Source: Chelativorans petroleitrophicus | GTDB lineage: Bacteria; Pseudomonadota; Alphaproteobacteria; Rhizobiales; Rhizobiaceae | NCBI RefSeq assembly: GCF_025398195.1 | Contig: NZ_JAODNV010000006.1 | Span: 1 to 64,000, forward strand | DNA: 64,000 bases | Direction of reading: 5' to 3' | The notes under the pieces: model-generated | Told to the model about the DNA's origin: nothing | Database searches by the model: none | What the model saw: the letters and a program-made list of their open reading frames with translations, nothing else | In this document: piece by piece, positions 29,026 to 36,242 of the stretch | Layout: every line of letters starts with the position of its first letter | How positions within the stretch are numbered: the stretch's first letter is position 1 | Made by a program: the position numbers and the translations under genes

Positions 29026-29624
29026 TGCTCACGCATCGATGCTGACGCCGCCGGCGGCTTCAGACAAGTGTCCCTTCCCGCCGGATTCGGCGCCGTGCGG
29101 CCGCGAGCGGGACCGGGGCCTTATCCCGGATGCCGCGCTGCGCGCGGTTCTCTCACCCCTCCTCACTTCGGGCCTCCGGCCCTTCGTCGGGGCTCGGCAT
29201 CGCGGGACCCTTTGGCCCCTTTGACATGCCTCCTCCGCCTGTCGCGCTCCCGCGCTCCAAGGCCCGCGGGCTGCGCCCCCTGACCTTGGGCCAGGATCGC
29301 GGCGGATCGGCCTGTCAATCCGCGCTCCGCACCCCCCGCCCGGCGGCCCGGTCGCGTCCGGTCAACGCCACCGCTTCCTGCCGTTCCCGCTCCCTGTCAT
29401 CACAATAGCATTCGCAATTTTTCAGATCACTAAGTAAAAATTTCTAAGAGGCCTTGTGATCATCACATTGTTGTCAGTTTAAGAGTAGGTTAATAAATCA
29501 CTTGTCGCAGTAGTTATATCGTTTTTTCTTCCATTTTATGCTTGACACCAGCAACGCCGCGACTCAACATGATTATAGAAGGCTGCGGAATTGGCCGACG
29601 CCTTTGAAGGACAGGAGGTTTTCT
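29026..29624. other. Intergenic region with an AT-rich candidate origin or promoter zone
   Basis: No gene supported in about 600 bases. The first part is GC-rich with short inverted repeats (GGCCTCCGGCC near 29170). Positions 29400-29550 are strikingly AT-rich in this GC-rich element and hold a TGTGAT-C-ATCACA palindrome (29455-29467) and repeated ATCAC words (near 29399, 29426, 29460, 29487). It could be the promoter of the small-gene array or a replication-origin zone. Confidence 0.45.
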
Positions 29625-30203
29625 ATGAGTGAGGTCAGTCAGGTCGTCCTGATCAACGCGAACGATGCCCGCATTTGGGCTGTCGGCCACACCGTCGAGG
29701 AGGCGCAGGCCGATCTCGACGGAGCTGTGAACCAGGCTCATGCGTGGGAGGCCATCTCGAGATGGCTCTACGACGAGTGCGACGATCGCGGCGGCTGGAC
29801 GCGCTTCAAAGCCGTCCTCGTGCCGGCGGGCGAGTGGGAGGCAGACGATGCCGAGCGCGCGCTCGGGATCGGCGAGATCGTCGGCTACTACCGCTGCCGC
29901 GAGTCGCTCGACATCAGGAACCTGCGTGTCGAGTGGCAGGACGGCAGTTATGCCATCCTCGCCGACGTGAGCGGCGAGACGGAGCTGGAGTGGCTCGATG
30001 CCGACGGCGATGTCGAGACCGGTCCAGACAGTCATCTTATCACGAACCGCCGCATCGACTACCGCGGCGACGAGATCGACGAGATTCACGCGGCGATGCA
30101 GGCCCACATCGACGCGCTGCCGGAGGCCGAGCGCGAGCGGCTGCGTGCCGATTGCGCCGAGGCCGCGGCCAGGTGGGAGGCAGAGAGCCGGGCGCTAGCC
30201 TGA
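29625..30203 (+). CDS. Hypothetical acidic protein (192 aa)
   Basis: Encodes 192 residues starting MSEVSQVVLINANDARIWAVG, with a strong AGGAGG ribosome binding site before ATG 29625. The protein is acidic and hydrophilic with many Glu, Asp and Arg, with no recognised domain. Its C-terminal segment DEIDEIHAAMQAHIDALPEA is nearly shared with the next gene, suggesting duplication of a module. First gene of the small-gene array; followed by a hairpin cassette. Function unknown. Confidence 0.7.
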   Translation: MSEVSQVVLINANDARIWAVGHTVEEAQADLDGAVNQAHAWEAISRWLYDECDDRGGWTRFKAVLVPAGEWEADDAERALGIGEIVGYYRCRESLDIRNLRVEWQDGSYAILADVSGETELEWLDADGDVETGPDSHLITNRRIDYRGDEIDEIHAAMQAHIDALPEAERERLRADCAEAAARWEAESRALA

Positions 30204-30208
30204 CACGG

Positions 30209-30320
30209 ACGGCCGGGGCTACGGCCCCGGCTGGCCTCCTCCCGAGGACTCGCCGACGAGTCCTCCGGCGGCGGCAGCACCGCCGGGAACAGCAACGAGA
30301 ACAAGGGGGAACGCGTCATG
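30209..30320 (+). repeat. Intergenic hairpin cassette, copy A
   Basis: A 112-bp unit from just after one stop to the next ATG, about 90 percent alike to 31091-31202. It holds three hairpins in series: GGCCGGGGC...GCCCCGGC, GAGGACTCG(CCGA)CGAGTCCTC, and CGGCGG...CCGCCG, then the conserved GGGAACAGCAACGAGA and a ribosome binding site before ATG. The conserved stem sequence and length suggest a moved or duplicated regulatory cassette. Confidence 0.8.
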
Positions 30321-30695
30321 CTCACACTAGGCCAGATCATTGAGCGTGAGGGTCGCATCAGACAGGCCCGCAGGCTCATCGCGGAGGCGCAGCAGTCGCT
30401 GCGCCAGGCGCCGTTGGCGAGCCGCTACGACGGCATGCGTATCGGCAGCGTGCAGCGCCAGCTCGATGCGGCACTCGACACGCTTGAGGACATCACCGTG
30501 CTCGACGACGGCGACGACGAGATCGACGATATCCACGAGGTGATGCAGCGCTACATCGACGCGCTGCCGGAAGCGGAGTGCGAGCGACTCGAGAGAGCCG
30601 AGCGTGAGTGGCTCGAGCACGTCGAGAGCGGAGCCTACGAGAAATGGGTTCAGGCTGTGCTCCAAGAAGATGACGAGCTCGATGAAGCGGCATGA
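30318..30695 (+). CDS. Hypothetical acidic protein (125 aa)
   Basis: A 125-residue, strongly acidic protein, with a helical, coiled-coil-like N-terminal part (QARRLIAEAQQSLRQA). The middle part DDEIDDIHEVMQRYIDALPE is a variant of the C-terminus of the preceding gene's product. Starts with the ATG ending the hairpin cassette, and GGGGGAA lies upstream. Acidic proteins like this sometimes mimic DNA, but nothing here shows that. Function unknown. Confidence 0.65.
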   Translation: MLTLGQIIEREGRIRQARRLIAEAQQSLRQAPLASRYDGMRIGSVQRQLDAALDTLEDITVLDDGDDEIDDIHEVMQRYIDALPEAECERLERAEREWLEHVESGAYEKWVQAVLQEDDELDEAA

Positions 30696-30700
30696 AGCAG

Positions 30701-30786
30701 CGCCGGCCCTCGCGCCCCGGCTGCCCCCGCCAGAGTCCTGGGCAGCCAGGGTTCCGGCGGCGGCAGCGCCGCCGGGAACGCGTCAT
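30701..30786 (+). repeat. Intergenic hairpin cassette, degenerate copy B
   Basis: Carries GCGCCCCGGCTGCCCC, then a diverged middle (AGAGTCCTGGGCAGCCAGG), then CGGCGGCGGCAGCGCCGCCGGGAACGCGTCAT, which lines up with copies A and C but lacks the CGAGTCCTC stem and the ACAGCAACGAGA box. The following gene uses its own ribosome binding site outside the unit. Confidence 0.6.
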
Positions 30787-30803
30787 CAAGAAGGGAGACA
30801 CCG

Positions 30804-31091
30804 ATGAGCGGACAGGAACAGGAAGACGACATCATCAGAGCAGGCGTGGACTACCCGGCCGAGCATCACTTCAGGATCAAGGGCCAGACCCTGGTCGCGG
30901 TCGGGCCCGGGGAGCACAGGGCGGGATATATGGGCGAGTGGTCTGTCTACCGGAAGCGCCGGGGCGGCAAGCGCGAGTATCTCGGCGATGCCGTGGTGGC
31001 CAGCGACGGCTTCGCTTCGACGGCGGCCGTGAGGGCATTCACCAAGGTCGACCTCTTCGGGGCGATGGACAATCCCTATCTCGCCTACTGA
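30804..31091 (+). CDS. Hypothetical protein (95 aa)
   Basis: Encodes 95 residues, MSGQEQEDDIIRAGVDYPAE to AMDNPYLAY, with GAAGGGAGA ahead of the ATG. The protein is of mixed charge with a few Gly and Tyr and no recognised domain. It is the third gene in the array and is followed at once by hairpin cassette C, whose first base overlaps the stop codon. Function unknown. Confidence 0.65.
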   Translation: MSGQEQEDDIIRAGVDYPAEHHFRIKGQTLVAVGPGEHRAGYMGEWSVYRKRRGGKREYLGDAVVASDGFASTAAVRAFTKVDLFGAMDNPYLAY

Positions 31092-31202
31092 CGGCCGGGG
31101 CCTCGCGCCCCGGCTGCCCCCTCCCGAGGGCTCGCCGACGAGTCCTCCGGTGGCGGCAGCACCGCCGGGAACAGCAACGAGAGCACAGGGGGACGCGTCA
31201 TG
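31091..31202 (+). repeat. Intergenic hairpin cassette, copy C
   Basis: 112 bp, the same length as copy A and about 90 percent identical. The second stem is GGGCTCG(CCGA)CGAGTCC and the third GGTGGCGGCAGCACCGCC. It again ends in a ribosome binding site and ATG. High conservation of a non-coding unit between unrelated small genes argues for function or recent duplication. Confidence 0.8.
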
Positions 31203-31508
31203 ACTAGCAGGATCATCATCCCAGCGCCGGAGGGCATCGTCGAGACCACGGTCGTCGAGACTGTCGAGCAGCGCGACGAGGCGACGATCTACATAGTCGA
31301 GTACGAGGGCGAGAGAGAATGCCGTTTTGCCGTCATCGTCTATGCCGACGGCGGCATCATTACTTCTAGCGACTGGCAGGGGGACTGCATTGATGCCGAG
31401 GCGGCTCGACGGTACCTCGCTCCGGAGTGGGCGCATAGGTGGATGACGATGCCGGACTGCGGACCGTGCGTCATCATCGGCGGCCTGCCGCGCGGCTTGC
31501 TGTATTAG
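31200..31508 (+). CDS. Hypothetical protein (102 aa)
   Basis: Encodes 102 residues, MTSRIIIPAPEGIVETTVVE to GLPRGLLY, with a beta-rich predicted pattern and a CID/DCGPC cysteine pair near the C-terminus. The ATG ends cassette C and is preceded by GGGGGA. No domain is recognised and no paralogue is seen in the window. Function unknown. Confidence 0.6.
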   Translation: MTSRIIIPAPEGIVETTVVETVEQRDEATIYIVEYEGERECRFAVIVYADGGIITSSDWQGDCIDAEAARRYLAPEWAHRWMTMPDCGPCVIIGGLPRGLLY

Positions 31509-31560
31509 CTCAGATCAGGGAGGCCGCCTGAGGCCAGCACCGGGGCGAGGCCCCGCCCTC

Positions 31561-31591
31561 CCCCGGAGACGCTTCCGCAGCGCCTCCGGGG
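31561..31591 (+). repeat. Intergenic hairpin (variant unit)
   Basis: CCCCGGAG...CTCCGGGG arms (31561-31568 and 31584-31591) with an inner GC pair and a loop of about 11. A GGGGCGAGGCCCC hairpin lies just before it. It sits between the array and the next operon, where cassettes A-C would be expected, but its sequence differs. Confidence 0.6.
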
Positions 31592-31634
31592 AGGGCCGGA
31601 GAAGTCCGAGACCGAAACCTGAGGAGGGGCGGTG

Positions 31635-31985
31635 ATGAAGAAAGTGTGCTGGTGGGAGGACATGCCAGAGTGGCGGCGTTTGGCTGAGGCCTGCAACGAA
31701 CTTGAGGCTGCGGAGAAGGCGGAGCGCGAAGCGGGCAGTCGGCTGCTCGCCAGTGTGCAGATCGGTGGCGACACTCCCGAAAATCCGTCCTGGTGGGAGG
31801 CTAGGCAGTCATATCTCGAAGCTGTCGAAACCCGGGAAGCGGCATTTGCAGCGTGGGAGAGGGCCGACGGTGCCTTTCGCGCGTCTCCCGTAGGGCAGGC
31901 GCGATCCCGCTGGCTTGCCCGCCTCGCCGCTGATCCTGTCGCGCGGCAGTCCGCAGTCACTACCAAAGAGGAGATTGTGTCATGA
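31635..31985 (+). CDS. Hypothetical coiled-coil-like protein (116 aa)
   Basis: Encodes MKKVCWWEDMPEWRRLAEA and a helical, Glu/Ala-rich body with Trp residues; no known domain. ATG 31635 follows a GAGGAGGGG ribosome binding site; a GTG three bases earlier is also possible. Its stop overlaps the next ATG (ATGA), so it starts a four-gene, tightly coupled operon. Function unknown. Confidence 0.65.
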   Translation: MKKVCWWEDMPEWRRLAEACNELEAAEKAEREAGSRLLASVQIGGDTPENPSWWEARQSYLEAVETREAAFAAWERADGAFRASPVGQARSRWLARLAADPVARQSAVTTKEEIVS

Positions 31986-32380
31986 ACCCGCACCCCGAAC
32001 CCCGCCGCCGCCCCGGTCGTCCGCCGCGTGGCGGCAGTCCAGAGGCCGCGGCTGCAGACCGCCAGCGCCGCCGGGAGGAGTATGCCCGCCTCCGGGCCTC
32101 GCTGGACCTCTCCCCGGCGGAGCTCGCCGCGCTTCTTGGGCTGTCCGTCAACACCATCCGCCGCCTCCCGGGGTGGAGCGACCCGGCCCTAGCGCCGACC
32201 GATAAGGCCCTCGCGACCATGCGCCGCGAACTTGCCCGCCGCACCCGCGAGCGGCTGGAGGAGACCCGCATCCGACGCGAGATCGAGCGGGATCTCTTGG
32301 AGGCCGAATGCCGTCTGCACATGCTGGAGTGCGGCGCGCTCTACGGCGAAGACGAGCAGAACGAACAGGAGGCAGCATGA
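31982..32380 (+). CDS. Putative DNA-binding protein with AT-hook-like and HTH segments (132 aa)
   Basis: The N-terminus RRRPGRPPRGG holds an AT-hook-type GRP core, and a helix-turn-helix-like part follows (LSPAELAALLGLSVNTIRRL, near residue 43). The C-terminal half is a Glu/Arg-rich helix. It may be a regulator of the element and is the only non-RM candidate for binding the three related dyads, but this is inference. Coupled by ATGA overlaps to both neighbours. Confidence 0.65.
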   Translation: MNPHPEPRRRPGRPPRGGSPEAAAADRQRRREEYARLRASLDLSPAELAALLGLSVNTIRRLPGWSDPALAPTDKALATMRRELARRTRERLEETRIRREIERDLLEAECRLHMLECGALYGEDEQNEQEAA

Positions 32381-32631
32381 CTGGAGAGGATGACATCAGG
32401 GAAATCGCCGTCGTCGGTCTGTCGCGGGGGTGCGTCGGGTGTCCGGTCCCGCAGCGGGTGCTGGATGCCGCCGGTGACCTCGCCGCGCTCGGCATCCGGC
32501 ACGAGGACCTGCCAGAGGAGATCGAGGACATGGCGGAGATCGCCTGCGGCCCCTGCGGCGACTCCGTTCTGTGCGAGCGCGTCGGCGACCGCCTTGAGAT
32601 CAGTCTCGCGAAGCGGGAGCAGGTGGCATGA
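32377..32631 (+). CDS. Hypothetical cysteine-rich acidic protein (84 aa)
   Basis: Encodes 84 residues with five Cys: GCVGCP near residue 18, then ACGPCG and VLCERV later. The paired CxxC pattern may bind a metal ion. Overall acidic. Overlaps the preceding stop by ATGA and its stop overlaps the next ATG. No family recognised. Confidence 0.6.
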   Translation: MTGEDDIREIAVVGLSRGCVGCPVPQRVLDAAGDLAALGIRHEDLPEEIEDMAEIACGPCGDSVLCERVGDRLEISLAKREQVA

Positions 32632-32843
32632 TCACGGGAATCTCGGTCCTCGCAGGCATCTTGGCCGTCATCGTTGGCCGCTGCCTGTTGTCGCGCCCCG
32701 CGCTGTTTGACACGCCGCGCCTTCCGGTGGGGATGCGGTTCACCGAGACCGAGATGCAGGCGATCGGTGCCGTGCTGCGCTTCGGCGGGTATGCGGCGCT
32801 GATCGGGGTGATCGCGTCCGCCATCGTCCGCGCCGTGGCGTGA
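32628..32843 (+). CDS. Small membrane protein (71 aa)
   Basis: Encodes MITGISVLAGILAVIVGRCLL, a first transmembrane helix, then a polar loop and a second helix (GYAALIGVIASAIVRAVA). Last of the four overlapping genes; its TGA stop is the first triplet of the long stem-loop at 32841-32890. Function unknown. Confidence 0.6.
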   Translation: MITGISVLAGILAVIVGRCLLSRPALFDTPRLPVGMRFTETEMQAIGAVLRFGGYAALIGVIASAIVRAVA

Positions 32844-32890
32844 TCTCCGCAAAGCATAACTGACTTTTCAGTTACGCTTTGCGGAGATCA
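32841..32890. repeat. Dyad repeat copy 2, long perfect-type stem-loop
   Basis: Two 23-base arms with one mismatch and a 4-base CTTT loop, centred on the AACTGA-N4-TCAGTT core found also at 26214-26235. No T-tract follows, so it is not a typical intrinsic terminator, although a stem this strong at a gene end may stabilise or end the message. Confidence 0.8.
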
Positions 32891-33097
32891 CAACGGGAAG
32901 TCCCACCACCGCTGAACTTTTCCTGGGCTCTTGCCCCCTCGCTGCGTAAAATCCTGCCGGAAGATGCCCGTCTGGCGCGTCTCCGCCGGCAAGGGGCCCG
33001 TGGTTCGGCCGATGGCCTGCACCCGCGCCAGCCCCTTGCGTACGGCTTGCCGGACAGGCTGGGAGTGGGCAGGTTTTAGCGCGTGAAGGAGGCGAAG

Positions 33098-33211
33098 ATG
33101 ACCGGATTTGCTCGCGCAGCTCTTTGGAGCGGAATTCTGAACGTCGTCGGCTGGGCGGCCGCGCTCGCATACGTTGGCGGCCGGGAGGCGATGCGGGCCC
33201 TCGGCTTCTAG
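33098..33211 (+). CDS. Very small hydrophobic protein (37 aa)
   Basis: MTGFARAALWSGILNVVGWA continuing to GREAMRALGF, one transmembrane stretch. A near-perfect AGGAGG ribosome binding site lies six bases upstream, which is the main support. Lies just before the bidirectional terminator. Function unknown. Confidence 0.5.
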   Translation: MTGFARAALWSGILNVVGWAAALAYVGGREAMRALGF

Positions 33212-33238
33212 CGGCCTGGCGATTTCGCAGGTCACGAA

Positions 33239-33265
33239 AAAGGGGGCTTTGGACCCCCCTTCTTC
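33239..33265 (-). terminator. Bidirectional intrinsic terminator
   Basis: AAGGGGG and CCCCCTT arms around a short loop. Read on the minus strand, the stem is followed by TTTTTCG, ending the traY-like operon just past its stop; read on the plus strand, CTTCTTCATTTC follows, ending the 37-residue gene transcript. Confidence 0.75.
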
Positions 33266-35333
33266 ATTTCCTGCGGTCTGTCACGCCCCCGACAGGTGTC
33301 TTCCCTTTGCCGCCAGACTCGCCTCCCTTGTCCTTGCCTTTCGGCAGGCCGGGCAGGCCGTGAATGCCCCGGTTCATGACCGCCGCCAGCCCGCCGGCCG
33401 TCGCGATGAAAAGCGATTTGTCGCCGAACTGGTGCCCTGGCGCGCCGAACCACGTCATGATGCGGTCGGGGATGGCGAAGATCTGTCCGAAAAGATGCGT
33501 CACGAGGTAGAGCGTCAGGAAGGTGATCAGGATGTACCCGACGATGAGGGCTGAAGGTCCGATCAGATAGCCTCCCGTCTGGCCGAAGAAGGCGGTCGCC
33601 CACAGCACCTCCACCCCGCCGACGATGAGCGGCAGCAGAATGTAGGAGGCCTCGAAAGCCAGCAGGCCGAGCACGGGCATCAGGAAAACCTGAAACAGGA
33701 GCATCGCGCCGATCTTGCTTTGCTGCGCGAGCAGGTCCTCGCCGTCCATCCGGAGGAAGCCGAAAGCCCACACGATCAGCGAGATCGCGGCTTCGAGCAC
33801 CGCCAGCAGCCACAGAGACATGAACACCCACACATAAATAAAAGGTAGGACGGGCAGCACGTATGCCCGCACCGCTCCGATGATCCAGAGGGTCCCGAGG
33901 GCGGGTGCCGCCCACGCGATCCCCCACAGCGCCGCGCCGTCCGTTCCGGCAGCATCGCCGGCGATCGTGTTCGCAAGCGTGATCGGAACGAACGCGGCAG
34001 CGATGCCCGCCTCTGCGATCGTCATGAACACGTGCCCGCTGGAAATCTGGTCGCCGATCGGATCGCTTTTCAGCATCTTCTCGACCGTTGAGTCGGCATC
34101 ATCTCCCTTCGCCATCGCCCATTCGCCGAGGTCACGCCAGATCGGCGACAGGATGCGTGTCAGCATGCCCGCCTCCTCGTCGCCTCCGGCGGCGAAATCA
34201 TTCGCCGCAAGCTGGATCTCCGCTTCCTCGCCTGCCACCAGATGCCGGAGGGTCGCGAGCGCGGCCCCCAGGTGCTTCTTGCCCGCGCTTCCGGATTCAC
34301 CGAGCCGGATTTCTGTCCGCTCGTGCTTCGCTCCCGACAGCGCGGACACCGCCTGCGACCGCTGGCTTATGTGCATCCACCACATGCCTGCCGTCGCCAC
34401 ACCTTGCTGTCGCGCGGCATCCGCCAGCCGCTGTTGCCGCGCGGCGGCATCTTCATCCAGCGCCATCTCCTTCGCCACGGCGGAGGCGATATCCGCGTCA
34501 TACTGGCGGCCGAGCGCACGGACCACCCTCGCGACCTGTGGCAGGCGGCGGTCGCGGACTGCCATCAGCGCTGCATCCGCTGACAGCGGCGCGTCCTGTG
34601 ACCGGAAGAGCTCGCCGAACGGCTGCGCGAGCTCTTCCCGCACGGCCTTGACGACGTTCGCAACCGCCGCCTCCCGGTCGGCGGTGAACCCTGGTCTGTC
34701 TGGCACGACGGGCAGCGCGATCCGGCCGCAGTCTGGCCCATAGTCCCATTCCGTCCGGACATTCGCCGTGACGGGATTCCACCATCCCGTCGTGTCGCTC
34801 CTGCGTTCCCCCTTCACGGGCGGCACCCGTGCGGGGGGCAGTCCCCATGGCCCTGCCATCCTGTTGTGCACGGCCGCGCAGATTTCCGACTCCAGCACGT
34901 CCATGACCAGCCGGGAGCCGCCCGAGGACATCGGGGCGATCCGCACTTCCCTGCCCGCCGCATAGTCTACGTACGCTACCCACGCTGCGTCCGCCAGGTT
35001 GATCGCACCGCGCGCGATCACGTCGCGCAGCAGGTAATGCGCGCTGGAGAAATTCGCCGCGATCGGGACAAGGAGGCCGAACCCCAGCACGAGCCGCAGC
35101 GGCGCCCAGATTTGATGGTACCGGTCGCCGAGCACCTTGCCGGAATATGCCGACGAGATGATGGCCGTGACGACATGCCAGCCGATGAAGAGCGCGCCCG
35201 CATACGTCAGCGCGGATGAGAAAACGGCCATCGCGAAGCCCCATGGCGAGGACGTGTCATCGGGCAGCAGAGCATTGATCCATGCCCAGGCGACGTTATG
35301 CGGCGAGGGCTCCGCGAGCAGGTCGAGGGCCAT
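33264..35333 (-). CDS. DotA/TraY family membrane protein
   Basis: A 689-residue integral membrane protein of the DotA/TraY family, which in IncI-type (type IVB) conjugation and Dot/Icm systems sits in the inner membrane. An N-terminal pair of hydrophobic segments (about 30-100), a long periplasmic-type region (about 130-430) and a cluster of at least five C-terminal segments are seen, ending in a Gly/Lys-rich tail. No other T4BSS gene is in the element. ATG 35333 is taken after AGGAG; a GTG nine bases upstream is possible. It is five bases after the TraD-like gene and probably co-transcribed. Confidence 0.8.
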   Translation of the reverse strand: MALDLLAEPSPHNVAWAWINALLPDDTSSPWGFAMAVFSSALTYAGALFIGWHVVTAIISSAYSGKVLGDRYHQIWAPLRLVLGFGLLVPIAANFSSAHYLLRDVIARGAINLADAAWVAYVDYAAGREVRIAPMSSGGSRLVMDVLESEICAAVHNRMAGPWGLPPARVPPVKGERRSDTTGWWNPVTANVRTEWDYGPDCGRIALPVVPDRPGFTADREAAVANVVKAVREELAQPFGELFRSQDAPLSADAALMAVRDRRLPQVARVVRALGRQYDADIASAVAKEMALDEDAAARQQRLADAARQQGVATAGMWWMHISQRSQAVSALSGAKHERTEIRLGESGSAGKKHLGAALATLRHLVAGEEAEIQLAANDFAAGGDEEAGMLTRILSPIWRDLGEWAMAKGDDADSTVEKMLKSDPIGDQISSGHVFMTIAEAGIAAAFVPITLANTIAGDAAGTDGAALWGIAWAAPALGTLWIIGAVRAYVLPVLPFIYVWVFMSLWLLAVLEAAISLIVWAFGFLRMDGEDLLAQQSKIGAMLLFQVFLMPVLGLLAFEASYILLPLIVGGVEVLWATAFFGQTGGYLIGPSALIVGYILITFLTLYLVTHLFGQIFAIPDRIMTWFGAPGHQFGDKSLFIATAGGLAAVMNRGIHGLPGLPKGKDKGGESGGKGKTPVGGVTDRRK

Positions 35334-35338
35334 GATTA

Positions 35339-35662
35339 TCACTCCTGCATCGCTGTTTCCGGCGCATCAGGAGGTGCCGATTCCGTCGCCCCGTCGGCGA
35401 CGGCGAACGGGGTTCCGACGAACAGCTTTTTGTCCCTTTCGGCGGCATGCTTCCGTACGAGCCGCCTGACGGAATCGGCGGGCACGTCGCCCGCCTCGAC
35501 CGCCGCCAGGACGACCGCGCCGAGGACGATCTTCCGTCGCGTGTCGTCTTTCCGCGCCGCCGCTTTTTCGCGCGCCCGCAGCCGTGCCAGATCAGTTTCA
35601 AGTTTGGCCTTGCGCTGAAGCAGGCTGCGCTCCCGAGCCCGCAGCTTTCCCAAGTCCAGCAT
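35339..35662 (-). CDS. TraD-like conjugal transfer/mobilization protein
   Basis: A 107-residue protein with a coiled-coil N-terminus (LRARERSLLQRKAKLETDLA) and a hydrophobic-basic part typical of small TraD proteins of rhizobial plasmids (TRRKIVLGAVVLAAVEAGD...LVRKH). These act with MobQ-type relaxases at oriT; they are unrelated to the TraD coupling ATPase of F. ATG 35662 follows GGAGG; an upstream in-frame start at 35779 is not preferred. It is divergent from the relaxase gene with the oriT candidate between them, the usual arrangement. Confidence 0.75.
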   Translation of the reverse strand: MLDLGKLRARERSLLQRKAKLETDLARLRAREKAAARKDDTRRKIVLGAVVLAAVEAGDVPADSVRRLVRKHAAERDKKLFVGTPFAVADGATESAPPDAPETAMQE

Positions 35663-35864
35663 CCTGTTTCCTCCTTCTCGTATCCGCCGGCGGATGCCTC
35701 TGCGACCGCCCCCTCCTGCCGGAATCGCTCCCTCAAAAATGTTGAAGACGCGAGCCATTCCTTGCGAAACGCCGCCCATCGAAAAGCGACGCCGTTTCGA
35801 TGATTTGGCGAGACCTTGCGCCCGTCAAACCGCCGACAAAACATGAGTGGGTAGGCCCCAGGGG

Positions 35865-35920
35865 TCAGGCCTCCCTGGCCTGAAGGGCGCGATTAAGCGT
35901 TGCAAGCAACGCAATCGCGC
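35865..35920. other. Candidate origin of transfer (Q/Ti-type oriT)
   Basis: Contains AAGGGCGC (35883-35890), which matches the reverse complement of the MobQ/RSF1010-type nick region (GCGCCCTT), followed by a long inverted repeat GCGCGATT-AA-GCGTTGC-AA-GCAACGC-AATCGCGC (35887-35920, one 2-base bulge). A second dyad, TCAGGCC(N5)GGCCTGA (35865-35883), flanks it. It lies between divergent traD and the relaxase operon. Nicking would be expected on the minus strand within the GCG/CCC step. The rest of 35663-35957 has a CATCGAAA/TTTCGATG dyad near 35780-35805 and no gene. Confidence 0.75.
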
Positions 35921-35957
35921 CTGTCGGCCTGAAGCCGCGACGGAGGAGGACGAGACG

Positions 35958-36242
35958 ATGGAAGCAGGAGTCAGGCGGTTGAGCCGGGAGGATTCAGTGG
36001 CGACCGAAGCGCCGATTTTCGCCGTTCATCTACGCTGGCGCCGCTTCCGGGATTCGCCGCTTTTGGCTGTCCGCGCGGACGGACTGACTGAGGCTCGGAT
36101 GGAGCATTACGGCCGTCGCGTCGGACTTCACCGCATCGCGATCGATGGCCGTGCCGCGATGATCGGCATGAACGAGCAACGCGATGCGCTTCTCTGCGAA
36201 CTCGAATTGGCCGGGTACGTCGTCGAGGAGTCTTTCGCGTGA
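35958..36242 (+). CDS. Hypothetical protein upstream of the relaxase (94 aa)
   Basis: Encodes 94 residues, MEAGVRRLSREDSVATEAPI to ELAGYVVEESFA, with GGAGGACGAG before the ATG. Its stop overlaps the relaxase start (GTGA), so the two are coupled. Mixed charge with a basic middle part and no recognised domain. The position suggests a relaxosome accessory role, which is only inference. Confidence 0.6.
   Translation: MEAGVRRLSREDSVATEAPIFAVHLRWRRFRDSPLLAVRADGLTEARMEHYGRRVGLHRIAIDGRAAMIGMNEQRDALLCELELAGYVVEESFA

Noticed and set aside
31088-31202. CRISPR-like array from the repeated hairpin cassettes
   Set aside because: Only three units, each about 110 bases and separated by real genes, with no short regular spacers and no cas genes in the window.
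32879-33079. A 66-codon plus-strand frame
   Set aside because: No ribosome binding site and unnatural composition; the 37-codon frame downstream has much better start signals.
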